Below are positions 22,232 to 33,374 of a stretch of DNA of 64,000 nt, piece by piece; within the stretch, counting starts at the first letter, position 1, and each line of letters begins with the position of its first letter. Source of the stretch: Onthophagus taurus (lineage: Eukaryota; Arthropoda; Insecta; Coleoptera; Scarabaeidae). The stretch covers positions 11,472,501 to 11,536,500 of the forward strand of contig NC_091975.1 of assembly GCF_036711975.1 (NCBI RefSeq), read 5' to 3'. Made by a program: the position numbers and the translations under genes. The notes beneath the pieces were generated by a model, which saw only the letters and a list, made by a program, of their open reading frames with translations, was not told where the DNA came from and ran no database searches.

Positions 22232-24600
22232 GTTTTTGTTAAATATTAAAAAAAAAATGTAATTTGAGAAAAAAAATAAATTAATTAATTGAGGTGTAGG
22301 CAACCCAAACCACTATTGTCAAGAATATTCAGCAATTTTCTGGAAAGTTACCACCATAGATTACTATGCCGGCTTATTATTATACTAACACACATCGCGA
22401 TATTTTTCTTAATAAATAATAACATCTAAAAGACATTTAAACTCTTAACATTGTTTTTTAAGAATTATTTTATTTGCCTAGATGTAGCATAAGAGCTACA
22501 GCTCTTGTTTTGGACATAAGAATAAGCAACCACTTCCAAAGAAAATGTAAGATCTTCCACAGATTCGCTTTCAGATAGGCCTAAGACAAATTAATGGTTG
22601 TTAGATAAATCAGCATTTTTAAAAATTACAAAAAAACTTTAATTTTAGGTTTTCTCACTTTTTTTTTAATATAACAAATTAATTTTTATGATTATTCATT
22701 TTAATTTGCATTAAAATTAGTTAAAATGAAAATAAATTGTATACTTTATATAAAAAATACTTACGTTAAGTAGTTTTCAGGATTTTAGTAATGAAGAAAT
22801 GGATTAAGTCAAATTTTTAAGGTTATGTTTTTTGTTTGTATTGAAAATTTAAAACAAATGTGTATGCAACCCAAATTACAAATACTTAAAAATTACAAAA
22901 AAACTTAAATTTTTGTTTTTCTTACTTCTTTTTAAATATAACAAATTAATTTTTATGTACCCAATAAATCATATATTATTATAAATTTAAATTTTAAAGG
23001 TAATATTAGTTAAAATAAAAATAAATTATATACTTTACAAAGAAAATACTTACATTAAGAAGGTTCTGAGACAGTTTTTGGGTATTATTTAGAATTCAAT
23101 ATGTACAGCTTCAACATTTCTAGAGCTATCTCCTCTTGATGACATTTCATCTATTAATATTCTTTGGCTTTGGCTCCTCCTAGATAACCTCACAATTAGT
23201 GGTGAATCTAAATAATTGTCCATCCTTTGTACTGTTTCCCTAGAAGAAATTAAATTTTTACTGAAATACGTGTTATCTCTTAAATACTATTAAAACTAAC
23301 ATTTTAATAATGAAGACAACATTAAACAATTAAGTCAAATTTTTAAGGTTATGTTTTTTGTTTGTATTGAAAATTTAAAACTATTGTGTATGCAACCCAA
23401 ATTACAAATATATAAAAATTACAAAAATTTTAATTTTGGGTGTTTTCTTACTGTTTTTTAATATAACAAATTAATTTTTATGTACCGAATAAATCATATG
23501 TTATTAATAATTAAAATTTTACAAATTAAGTTCATAATGGAAATTAAAATCAATCATTTTTAATGAAACCAACTAAACGTAATGGATTGTATTTTCTTGT
23601 TGTCTATATAGACATAACACTACATTAATTTTAATTTGTATTAGAATTAGTTAAAATTTAAATAAATTGTATATTTTACATAAAAAATACTTACATTAAG
23701 TAGTTTCCGAGATAGGTTTTGGGTATTATTTAGAATTCAATGCACAGCTTCAACGTTTCTAGAGCGAGCTCCTTATCCTCCTTTTCCATTAATATCCTTT
23801 GGCTCCTTCTAGATAACCTCATAATTAGTGATGAATCTAGGTAATTGTACATCTTTCTTACAGTTTCACTAGAAGAAATCAAATTTTTACTATGAAATAT
23901 GTGTTATCTCTTAAATAATGTTATTAGTATTAACATTATTACACGTTAAACGATTTTAATAATAAAATTAACTTTAAACAATTAAGTCAAATTTTTAAGG
24001 TTATGTTATTTGTTTGTATTGTAAATTTAAAATTGGTGTGTATGCAACCCAAATTACAAATATTTAAAAATTACAAAAAACTTTATTTTTGGGTTTTTCT
24101 TATTGTTTTTAAATATAATAAATTAATTTATATGTACCGAATAAATCATACATTACTAAAACTTTAATTCGTAACGGAAATTAAAACGAAATCAACTTAC
24201 ATTAAATAATTTCCAAGACAATTTTTGGTACTTTTAGAACTCAATATGCCCAGCTTCAACGTTTCTAGAGCAAGCTCCTCTTCACCACATTTCCTCTACC
24301 AATAACCTTTGGCTCTTTCTAGGTAACCTAACAATTAGTGATGATTAATCAGTAATTCATCCTTCATACAGTTTCCCTAGAAGAAATCAAATTTTTACTA
24401 TGATATACGTGTTACACTAACACTTTAAACTTTAAACTATTTTAATAATAAAGACAAACTTTAATATTAAAAAAAAAATTTTTCAAGTAAAATTTTTAAG
24501 GTTATGTTTGTTGTTTGTATTGAAAATTTAAAAGAATTGTGTATGCAACCCAAGTTGCAAATATTTAAAAATTACAAAAAAAAATATTTTTGGGTTTTTC
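22232..24600 (-). repeat. imperfect tandem units (500-650 bp) with exon-like blocks on the minus strand
   Basis: TGTATGCAACCCAA recurs at 22861, 23387, 24039 and 24540. On the minus strand, units contain TTTCTTCTAG (acceptor-like), a conserved block of 150-180 bp, then TTAATGTAAGT (donor-like). Blocks start near 23239, 23873 and 24386. In the first two the same frame stays open to a shared stop, with motifs ETVQRMDNYLDS and ETVRKMYNYLDS, then RLSRRSQ; they differ in length by multiples of three. The third has stops. The family is unknown to me. This could be a decayed repeated-exon gene or part of a mobile element. Confidence 0.6.
22465..22580 (-). other. possible 3'-terminal exon
   Basis: After a GTCTTAG acceptor-like string, the minus strand is open through SESESVEDLTFSLEV to TAA at 22467-22465, with AATAAAAT overlapping the stop. 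It lies downstream of the exon-like tandem blocks on the same strand and could be their last exon. A second frame is also open here, so coding is not secure. Confidence 0.25.
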
Positions 24601-24880
24601 TTTTTTTTTTTAATATTCTTTTTTGTATTTTAAATGATATTAACTTAATCTTCTTATTACAATATTTAAAATTTTAATTATTAAGATTAAAAGTTTATAA
24701 TCAAAATTAAATGTGTTGCAACCAAAGTTGCCTAATCGTATTTTTAGTTGCCTATAATTTGCATTAAAATTAGTTAATCAGGAATAAATAATAAATCAAG
24801 CGATAACATTACACAGAAAACACTCATATCCAAACATTCACACATCCAAACGGGAGAGATAACTTTAACATTTAGCTTTT

Positions 24881-25161
24881 CAATATAATACACTCCCAAG
24901 ATTTTTGAAACATCTCTTTTATAGCATCCACCTCCATCTTACCTGCGGATCCTTCATGATTTGCCGAACAATTTTCTTCATGTTTATCCATCCAAGTATA
25001 ATATTCCTCAGTCCCAGATCTTGATTTTCATAGTTGACAAGCCACTTTTCCTACACGTTCCAATAAGAGTTGCCATTCCAAATAATTAATGAATTAAAGG
25101 CCCTCTTCTTCCACGTTCCATCACCAGACACAGTAATTTCTGTTGTCGAATTGCCGTTCAT
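24881..25161 (-). pseudogene. Mutator-like transposase relic
   Basis: On the minus strand from ATG 25161, VSGDGTWKKR appears, then after a frameshift GTEEYYTWMDKHEENC and NHEGSAGKMEVDAIKEMF. These match the conserved order in the insect and arthropod Mutator-like transposase domain (SGDGTWKKRG...SSYC...WK...C..NH.GSAGKMEVD). At least one frameshift and one in-frame stop interrupt it. Only about 95 residues remain, so it is inactive. It lies next to the minus-strand exon-like units, and whether they are part of the same element is unknown. Confidence 0.77.
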
Positions 25162-25408
25162 GGCACACTAGGTTAATAACGATATGATATGTGTGCATTT
25201 TTCAAAAAACCCTAATTATTTCCTAAACTATTAATATTAAGTATAGGACAAATAGGGTATAAAAGTTATTCATATAACATGTTCCATTTAAAAAAATAAA
25301 GTTGGTAGCGACTTCCGGTATAAACAAATCTGTGTCAACCGAAAATTACGATATTTCATACACAATCGTTATTGCTCCATCATAAGCAGGGCACGGAACT
25401 TTTGTAAC
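25162..25408. other. spacer, nothing recognised
   Basis: AT-rich. It holds one ACTTCCGGT string near 25312 like those in the ANAPC15 intron repeats, but no gene. Confidence 0.4.
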
Positions 25409-25469
25409 AAAACGATACGATTTTCCCCCTCCACTCGTTCTCAGAAAATCTTGATTAAAAGAACATCAT

Positions 25470-27045
25470 ACTATTCAGAGGGAAATTAATATTTCAAGTT
25501 AGCAAAAAATTTTATTAACAAACACTGTTCCTGAAGTCATTCTAAACAAATTTTGTTAACAACATTTTTTGATTAAATCAACAATAAGGATATAACCTCA
25601 AAAATATTAATTTTTGTAGCATACTGTTCAGTGGGAAATTAAAATTTTAAGTTAGAAAAAAATTGTGTTAACAAAAATTGTTCCCAAAACAATTCTAAAC
25701 AAACTTTGTCAACAATTTTCTTTGATTTAATCAATAATTAAGGAGATAACCCTAAAATAATAATTTTTCCGTTTTTATACATAATCACACTTAGATGCTT
25801 AATTAATAAAGATGTAAAATTTTTTTATTAAGATAATTGATTCAAAATCGAAATTGAAACAAATTTTATTTAAAACATTTTTTGATAAAAACAATAATTA
25901 TCGAGATAATTAATTTTGATGGCATACTATTCAGAGGGAAATTAAAATTTCAAGTTAGCAAAAAATTGTACTAACAAACATTGTTCCTGAAGTAATTCTA
26001 AACAAATTTTGTTAACAACATTTTTTGATTAAATCAACAATAAGGATATAACCTCAAAACTAATAATTTTTGTAGCATACTATTCAGTGGGAAATTAAAA
26101 TTTCAAGTTAGAAAAAAATTGTGTTAACAAAAATTGTTCCCGAAACAAATCTAAATAAACTTTGTCAACAATTTTTTTTTGATTTAATCAATAATTAAGG
26201 AGATAATCCCAAAATAATAATTTTTCGGTTTTTATACATAATCACACTTAGATGCTTAATTAATAGAGATGTAAAATTTTTTTATTAAGGTAATTGATTC
26301 AAAATCGAAATTGAAACAAATTTTATTTAAAACATTTTTTGATAAAAACAATAATTATCGAGATAATTAATTTTGATGGCATACTATTCAGAGGGAAATT
26401 AAAATTTCAAGTTAGCAAAAAATTGTATTAACAAACACTCTTCCTGAAGTAATTTTAAACAAATTTTGTTAACAACATTTTTTGATTAAATCAACAATAA
26501 GGATATAACCTCAAAAATATTATTTTTTGTAGCATACTATTCAGTGGGAAATTAAAATTTCAAGTTAGAAAAAAATTGTGTTAACAAAAATTGTTCCCGA
26601 AACAAATCTAAATAAACTTTGTCAACAATTTTTTTTTGATTTAATCAATAATTAAGGAGATAATCCCAAAATAATAATTTTTCGGTTTTTATACATAATC
26701 ACACTTAGATGCTTAATTAATAGAGATGTAAAATTTTTTTATTAAGGTAATTGATTCAAAATCGAAATTGAAACAAATTTTATTTAAAACATTTTTTGAT
26801 AAAAACAATAATTATCGAGATAATTAATTTTGATGGCATACTATTCAGAGGGAAATTAAAATTTCAAGTTAGCAAAAAATTGTATTAACAAACACTCTTC
26901 CTGAAGTAATTTTAAACAAATTTTGTTAACAACATTTTTTGATTAAATCAACAATAAGGATATAACCTCAAAAACATTAATTTTTGTAGCATACTATTCA
27001 GTGGGAAATTGGAATTTCAAGGTAGAAAAAAATTGTCTTAACAAA
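25470..27045 (+). repeat. satellite C, left arm: ~456-bp higher-order repeat
   Basis: GGCATACTATTCAGAGGGAA recurs at 25921, 26378 and 26834, so the period is 456-457 bp. Each unit holds three related monomers, all with AAATTAAAATTTCAAGTTAG and GTTAACAA-type strings, and one distinctive monomer with ATAATCACACTTAGATGCTT. Confidence 0.9.
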
Positions 27046-30000
27046 AATTGTTTAGAATTACTTCAAGAACAGTGTTTGTTAATAAAATTTTTTGCTAACT
27101 TGAAATTTTAATTTTCCTCTGAATAGTATAAAAATTAATATTTTTGAGGTTATATCCTTATTGTTGATTTAATCAAAAAATTTTGTTAACAAAATTTGTT
27201 TAGAATTACTTCAGGAACACTGTTTGTTAATAAAATTGTTTGCTAACTTGAAATTTTAATTTCCCACTGAATAGTATGCTACAAAAATTAATATTTTTGA
27301 GGTTATATCCTTATTGTTGATTTAATCGAAAAATGTTGTTAACAAAATTTGTTTAGAATTACTTCAGGAATAGTGTTTGTTAATACAATTTTTTGCTAAC
27401 TTGAAATTTTAATTTCCCACTGAATAGTATGCTACAAAAATTAATATTTTTGAGGTTATATCCTTATTGTTGATTTAATCAAAAAATATTGTTAACAAAA
27501 TTTGTTTAGAATTACTTCAGGAACAGTGTTTGTTAATACAATTTTTTGCTAACTTGAAATTTTAATTTCCCTCTGAATAGTATAAAAATTAATATTTTTG
27601 AGGTTATATCCTTATTGTTGATTTAATCGAAAAATGTTGTTAACAAAATTTGTTTAGAGTTAGTTCAAGAACAGTGTTTGTTAATAAATTTTTTTGCTAA
27701 CTTGAAATTTTGATTTTCCTCTGAATAGTATAAAAATTAATATTATTGAGGTAATATCCTTATTATTGATTTAATCGAAAAATGTTGTTAACAAAATTTG
27801 TTTAGAATTACTTCAGGAACAGTGTTTGTTAATAAAATTGTTTGCTAACTTGAAATTTTAATTTCCCACTGAATAGTATGCTACAAAAATTAATTTTTTT
27901 GAGGTTATATCCTTATTGTTGATTTAATCGAAAAATGTTGTTAACAAAATTTGTTTAGAATTACTTCAGGAACAGTGTTTGTTAATAAAATTTTTTGCTA
28001 ACTTGAAATTTTAATTTCCCACTGAATAGTACCTGTTACAAAAATTAATATTTTTGAGGTTATATCCTTATTGTTGATTTAATCGAAAAATGTTGTTAAC
28101 AAAATTTGTTTAGAGTTAGTTCAAGAACAGTGTTTGTTAATAAATTTTTTTGCTAACTTGAAATTATGATTTTCCTCTGAATAGTATAAAAATTAATATT
28201 ATCGAGGTAATATCCTTATTATTGATTTAATCGAAAAATGTTGTTAACAAAATTTGTTTAGAATTACTTCAGGAACAGTGTTTGTTAATAAAATTGTTTG
28301 CTAACTTGAAATTTTAATTTCCCACTGAATAGTATGCTACAAAAATTAATATTTTTGAGGTTATATCCTTATTGTTGATTTAATCGAAAAATGTTGTTAA
28401 CAAAATTTGTTTAGAATTACTTTAGGAACAGTGTTTGTTAATAAAATTTTTTGCTAACTTGAAATTTTAATTTCCCACTGAATAGTATGCTACAAAAATT
28501 AATATTTTTGAGGTTATATCCTTATTGTTGATTTAATCGAAAAATGTTGTTAACAAAATTTGTTTAGAATTACTTTAGGAACAGTGTTTGTTAATAAAAT
28601 TTTTTGCTAACTTGAAATTTTAATTTCCCTCTGAATAGTATAAAAATTAATATTTTTGAGGTTATATCCTTATTGTTGATTTAATCAAAAAATGTTGTTA
28701 ACAAAACTTGTTTAGAATTACTTCAGGAACAGTGTTTGTTAATAAAATTTTTTGCTAACTTGAAATTTTAATTTTCCTCTGAATAGTATAAAAATTAATA
28801 TTTTTGAGGTTATATCCTTATTGTTGATTTAATCAAAAAATGTTGTTAACAAAATTTGTTTAGAATCATTTCAGCAACAGTGTTTGTTAAAAAAAATTTT
28901 TGCTAACTTAATATTTTAATTTTCCTCTGAATAGTATAAAAATTAATATTTTTGAGGTTATATCCTTATTGTTGATTTAATCAAAAAATGTTGTTAACAA
29001 AATTTGTTTAGAGTTACTTCAGGAACAGTGTTTGTTAATAAAATTTTTTGCTAACTTGAAATTTTAATTTCCCACTGAATAGTATGCTACAAAAATTAAT
29101 ATTTTTGAGGTTATATCCTTATTGTTGATTTAATCGAAAAATGTTGTTAACAAAATTTGTTTAGAATTACTTTAGGAACAGTGTTTGTTAATAAAATTTT
29201 TTGCTAACTTGAAATTTTAATTTCCCACTGAATAGTATGCTACAAAAATTAATATTTTTGAGGTTATATCCTTATTGTTGATTTAATCGAAAAATGTTGT
29301 TAACAAAATTTGTTTAGAATTACTTTAGGAACAGTGTTTGTTAATAAAATTTTTTGCTAACTTGAAATTTTAATTTCCCTCTGAATAGTATAAAAATTAA
29401 TATTTTTGAGGTTATATCCTTATTGTTGATTTAATCAAAAAATGTTGTTAACAAAACTTGTTTAGAATTACTTCAGGAACAGTGTTTGTTAATAAAATTT
29501 TTTGCTAACTTGAAATTTTAATTTTCCTCTGAATAGTATAAAAATTAATATTTTTGAGGTTATATCCTTATTGTTGATTTAATCAAAAAATGTTGTTAAC
29601 AAAATTTGTTTAGAATCATTTCAGCAACAGTGTTTGTTAAAAAAAATTTTTGCTAACTTAATATTTTAATTTTCCTCTGAATAGTATAAAAATTAATATT
29701 TTTGAGGTTATATCCTTATTGTTGATTTAATCGAAAACTGTTGTTAACAAAATTTGTTTAGAATTACTTCAGGAACAGTGTTTGTTAATAAAATTTTTTG
29801 CCAACTTGAAATTTTAATTTCCCACTGAATAGTATGCTACAAAAATTAATATTTTTGAGGTAATATCCTTATTATTGATTTAATCAAAAAATGTTGTTAA
29901 CAAAATTTGTTTAGAATTACATCAGGAACAGTGTTTGTTAATAAAATTTTTTGCTAACTTGAAATTTTAATTACCCTTTGAATAGTATAAAAATTAATAT

Positions 30001-31920
30001 TTTTGAGGTTATATCCTTATTGTTGATTTAATCAAAAAATGTTGTTAATAAAATTTGTTTAGAGTTACTACAGGAAGAGTGTTTGTTAATACAAATTTTT
30101 GCTAACTTGAAATTTAAATTTCCCACTGAATAGTATGCTACAAAAATTAATATTTTTGAGGTTATATCCTTATTGTTGATTTAATCAAAAAATGTTGTTA
30201 ACAAAATTTGTTTAGAATTACTTAAGGAACAGTGTTTGTTAATAAAATTTTTTGCTAACTTGAAATTTTAATTTCCCTCTGAATAGTATAAAAATTAATA
30301 TTTTTGAGGTTATATCCTTATTGTTGATTTAATCGAAAAATGTTGTTAACAAAATTTGTTTAGAATCACTTCGAGAACAGTGTTTGTTAATAAAATTTTT
30401 TGCTAACTTGAAATTTTAATTTCCCCCTGAATAGTATAAAAATTAATATTTTTGAGGTTATGTCCTTATTGTTGATTTAATCGAAAAATGTTGTTAACAA
30501 AATTTGTTTAGAATCACTTCGAGAACAGTGTTTGTTAATAAAATTTTTTGCTAACTTGAAATTTTAATTTCCCCCTGAATAGTATAAAAATTAATATTTT
30601 TGAGGTTATGTCCTTATTGTTGATTTAATCCAAGGTCTATAGAACATAAGGTTACCCAATACCGATTCTCCTCCTCTGAGAGGCAAGGTGGGTCAGTGAC
30701 GTAGCTGGTTCTATGAACAACACAACACGATGCGAGGTTTAAATATTTTATATAGACTGTATCACAGTATAGGCACGTGTATAGGCTATCTTTTATTCTG
30801 ACTGTATCGAACCAGTGACGTCAATTTGCGGGGTAATAATCGATACTACAGAGGCATAGGGAATGAGGTAACCTTATGTTCTATAAACCTTGGATTTAAT
30901 CGAAAAATGTTGTTAACAAAATTTGTTTAGAATTACTTCAGGAACAGTGTTTGTTAATAAAATTTTTTGCTAACTTGAAATTTTAATTTCCCTCTGAATA
31001 GTATAAAAATTAATATTTTTAGGTTATATCTTTATTGTTGATTTAATCGAAAAATGTTGTTAACAAAATTTGTTTAGAATCACTTCGAGAACAGTGTTTG
31101 TTAATAAAATTTTTTGCTAACTTGAAATTTTAATTTCCCTCTGAATAGTATGCCATCAAAATTAATTATTTCGATAATTATTGTTTTTATCAAAAAATGT
31201 TTTAAATAAAATTTGTTTCAATTTCGATTTTGAATCAATTACCTTAATACAAAAATTTTACATCTCTATTAATTAAGCATCTAAGTGTGATTATGTATAA
31301 AAACGGAAAAATTATTATTTTGGGGTTATCTCCTTAATTATTGATTAAATCAAAAAAAATTGTTGACAAAGTTTGTTTAGAATTGTTTCGGAAACAATTT
31401 TTGTTGACACAATTTTTTTCTAACTTGAAATTTTAATTTCCCACTGAATAGTATGCTACAAAAATTAATATTTTTGAGGTTATATCCTTATTGTTGATTT
31501 AATCAAAAAATGTTGTTAACAAAATTTGTTTAGAATTACTTCAGGAACAGTGTTTGTTAATAAAATTTTTTGCTAACTTGAAATTTTAATTTCCCTCTGA
31601 ATAGTATAAAAATTAATATTTTTGAGGTTATATCCTTATTGTTGATTTAATCAAAAAATGTTGTTAACAAAATTTGTTTAGAATTACTTCAGGAACAGTG
31701 TTTGTTAATAAAATTTTTTGCTAACTTGAAATTTTAATTTCCCTCTGAATAGTATAAAAATTAATATTTTTGAGGTTATATCCTTATTGTTGATTTAATC
31801 GAAAAATGTTGTTAACAAAATTTGTTTAGAATTGCCTCAGTAACAGTGTTTGTTAATAAAATTTTTTGCTAACTTGAAATTTTAATTTCCCTCTGAATAG
31901 TATGATGTTCTTTTAATCAA
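27046..31920 (-). repeat. satellite C, right arm: 148/153-bp monomers
   Basis: GAGGTTATATCCTTATTG recurs at 27146, 27299, 27452, 27600 and onward, giving about 31 monomers. Two length classes differ by the insert GCTAC after GAATAGTAT. Larger duplications are visible: a 456-bp shift (27655 and 28111, TAGAGTTAGTTCAAGAACAG) and a 750-bp shift (28861 and 29611, TAGAATCATTTCAGCAACAG). Near 31141-31420 the distinctive monomer of the left arm appears in inverted form. Confidence 0.93.
30631..30892. mobile_element. MITE-2, 262 bp, CAAGG termini, 9-bp target duplication, nested in satellite C
   Basis: Starts CAAGGTCTATAGAACATAAG and ends with its inverted copy (one mismatch in 26). The 9-bp GATTTAATC flanks it at 30622-30630 and 30893-30901, and this is the normal satellite sequence, so the insertion is exact. 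It occurs in only one monomer, so it arrived after that part of the array was amplified. No coding capacity. Confidence 0.95.
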
Positions 31921-32202
31921 GATTTTCTGAGAACGAGTGGAGGGGGGAAATCGTATCGTTTTCAATCAAAAACAACCTGGTATTACAAGATCCAATTTGT
32001 TTTTTCGTTTGAGTGACGTAGTGCAGTATAAAAATAAACAAAATTTGTATTTAAATTTTATGCCCAGTCGCAAACAAATTTTCCATTGTTATTTTGACAA
32101 ATCTTAAGCATGCAATATTTTTGTATTATTCCTATTTTTTTGCATGCAATAGGGTTACCTATCCTTGACACATTGTAAACTAAAATTTACACAAACGAAG
32201 TG

Positions 32203-32210
32203 TATATAAA
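32203..32210 (+). promoter_or_regulatory. TATA box of the desaturase gene
   Basis: TATATAAA lies 50 bp before the ATG at 32260, so transcription should start near 32233 and give a 5' leader of only about 25-30 nt. The next satellite ends about 240 bp upstream, so the proximal promoter is short or includes repeat. Confidence 0.7.
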
Positions 32211-32259
32211 AGCCGAGTTTAAACCAACACTCGATTTTAGATTTAGACTTAACTTAAAA

Positions 32260-33348
32260 ATGGTTGCAACGCATCAAAAATCCGAAACTGAGTTAAACAA
32301 AAAAATTTATAAATGGGAAATAGTTTGGATTAACATCGTCATATTAACTTATTGGCACATCTGCGGAATTTACGGAATTTACGTATTACCCACGGCTAAA
32401 TTCGAAACGATTTTATGGGCAATCCTGCTTGGAGTCGTTGGAATAATCGGACACACCGCAGGATCGCACCGATTATGGTCGCATCGCTCCTACAAAGCTA
32501 ATTTACCTCTAAGAATCATTTTGGCAATCTTATCCATGACTTGTTACCAACACCGCATTTACGTTTGGGCAAGAGACCATCGAGTTCACCACAAATACGT
32601 CGACACAGACGCCGACCCTCACAACTCAACCCGAGGATTTTTCTTCTCCCATATAGGATGGTTCATGGTTAAGAAACAAAAAGAGGTAATCGAAAAAGGG
32701 AACCAAATCGATTTAAGCGATTTAAAAAACGATGGGGTGGTTATGTTCCAAAAGAAATATTTCACCATTTTGATGCCGATTTTTACCTTTGTGATACCTT
32801 CGGTAATTCCGTGGTATTTTTGGGGCGAATCTGGGGAAGTTTCGTATTATTTCGCGGGAGTTGCCCGATATCTTTGGAGTTTACACAGCATATTTCTTAT
32901 TAACAGTGCTGCACATGCCTATGGAACCAAACCTTATGACAAGTAAGACTTGGCATATTAATTAATACTAAGCTAATTTTAATTTAATCGTTTTAGGAAC
33001 ATTAGGCCAACAGAAAATAAATATGTGGGGTATTTAGCGATGGGGGAAGGTTGGCACAATTACCACCACACTTTTCCATGGGATTATAAAGCCTCGGAAT
33101 ACGGGGATTACGCCCCAAATTTAACAATAGCCTTTATAGACTTTTTCGCGTGGTTAGGATGGGCTAGGGATCTCAAAACTGTCTCTTCTGATATGGTTAA
33201 ACGAAGGATTTTAAGAACTGGAGATGGAACTAAATTGGTGATGGAAAAGAATTTAGATGATTTAGTTATGAGTGATAATATTTGGGGGTGGGGCGATGAA
33301 AACATGAAAAAGATTGATTTTGATTCCATTAAACGACTCAACCAATAA
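32260..33348 (+). CDS. acyl-CoA delta-9-type fatty acid desaturase, 344 aa
   Basis: Two exons, 32260-32942 and 32997-33348, with a 54-bp GT-AG intron. The start is the ATG at 32260; upstream codons in frame lack an ATG. It is an integral ER membrane di-iron enzyme that puts a double bond into fatty acyl-CoA using O2 and cytochrome b5. The three histidine boxes are intact: HRLWSH at 70-75, HRVHH at 107-111 and HNYHH at 248-252, each in family context (DADPHNSTRGFFFSHIGW, NSAAHAYGTKPYDK). Hydrophobic segments lie near 22-43, 50-65, 86-95 and 168-188. The N-terminus is shorter than in many insect paralogues. Two overlapping AATAAA strings sit at the stop (33344-33353). Position specificity cannot be read from sequence; roles in lipids, cuticular hydrocarbons or pheromones are open. 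Confidence 0.97.
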
Positions 33349-33374
33349 ATAAAGCAAAATATTATTAATACAAA

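Larger units (their letters stand above)
25409..31962. mobile_element. foldback-like inverted satellite block, 6,554 bp
   Basis: The outer ends are inverted copies: AAAACGATACGATTT at 25409 and its complement ending at 31962, continuing through CTCCACTCGTTCTCAGAAAA, GATTAAAAGAACATCATACT and into the repeats. Between them the same satellite runs in opposite orientations, switching at about 27045. The left arm is about 1.6 kb and the right about 4.9 kb. No transposase and no clear target duplication were found, so it may be a foldback-type element with tandem repeats in its arms, or an inverted satellite duplication. Confidence 0.7.

Noticed and set aside
25409..31962. Target-site duplication around the foldback-like block
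   Set aside because: Flanks TTTTGTAAC and CAATCAAAAA share no convincing direct repeat, so transposition is not shown.
32200..32259. N-terminal extension of the desaturase
   Set aside because: It would start at GTG just before the TATA-directed start region; the ATG at 32260 is better.
33108..33341. Minus-strand ORF opposite desaturase exon 2
   Set aside because: Antisense shadow of a conserved coding exon.
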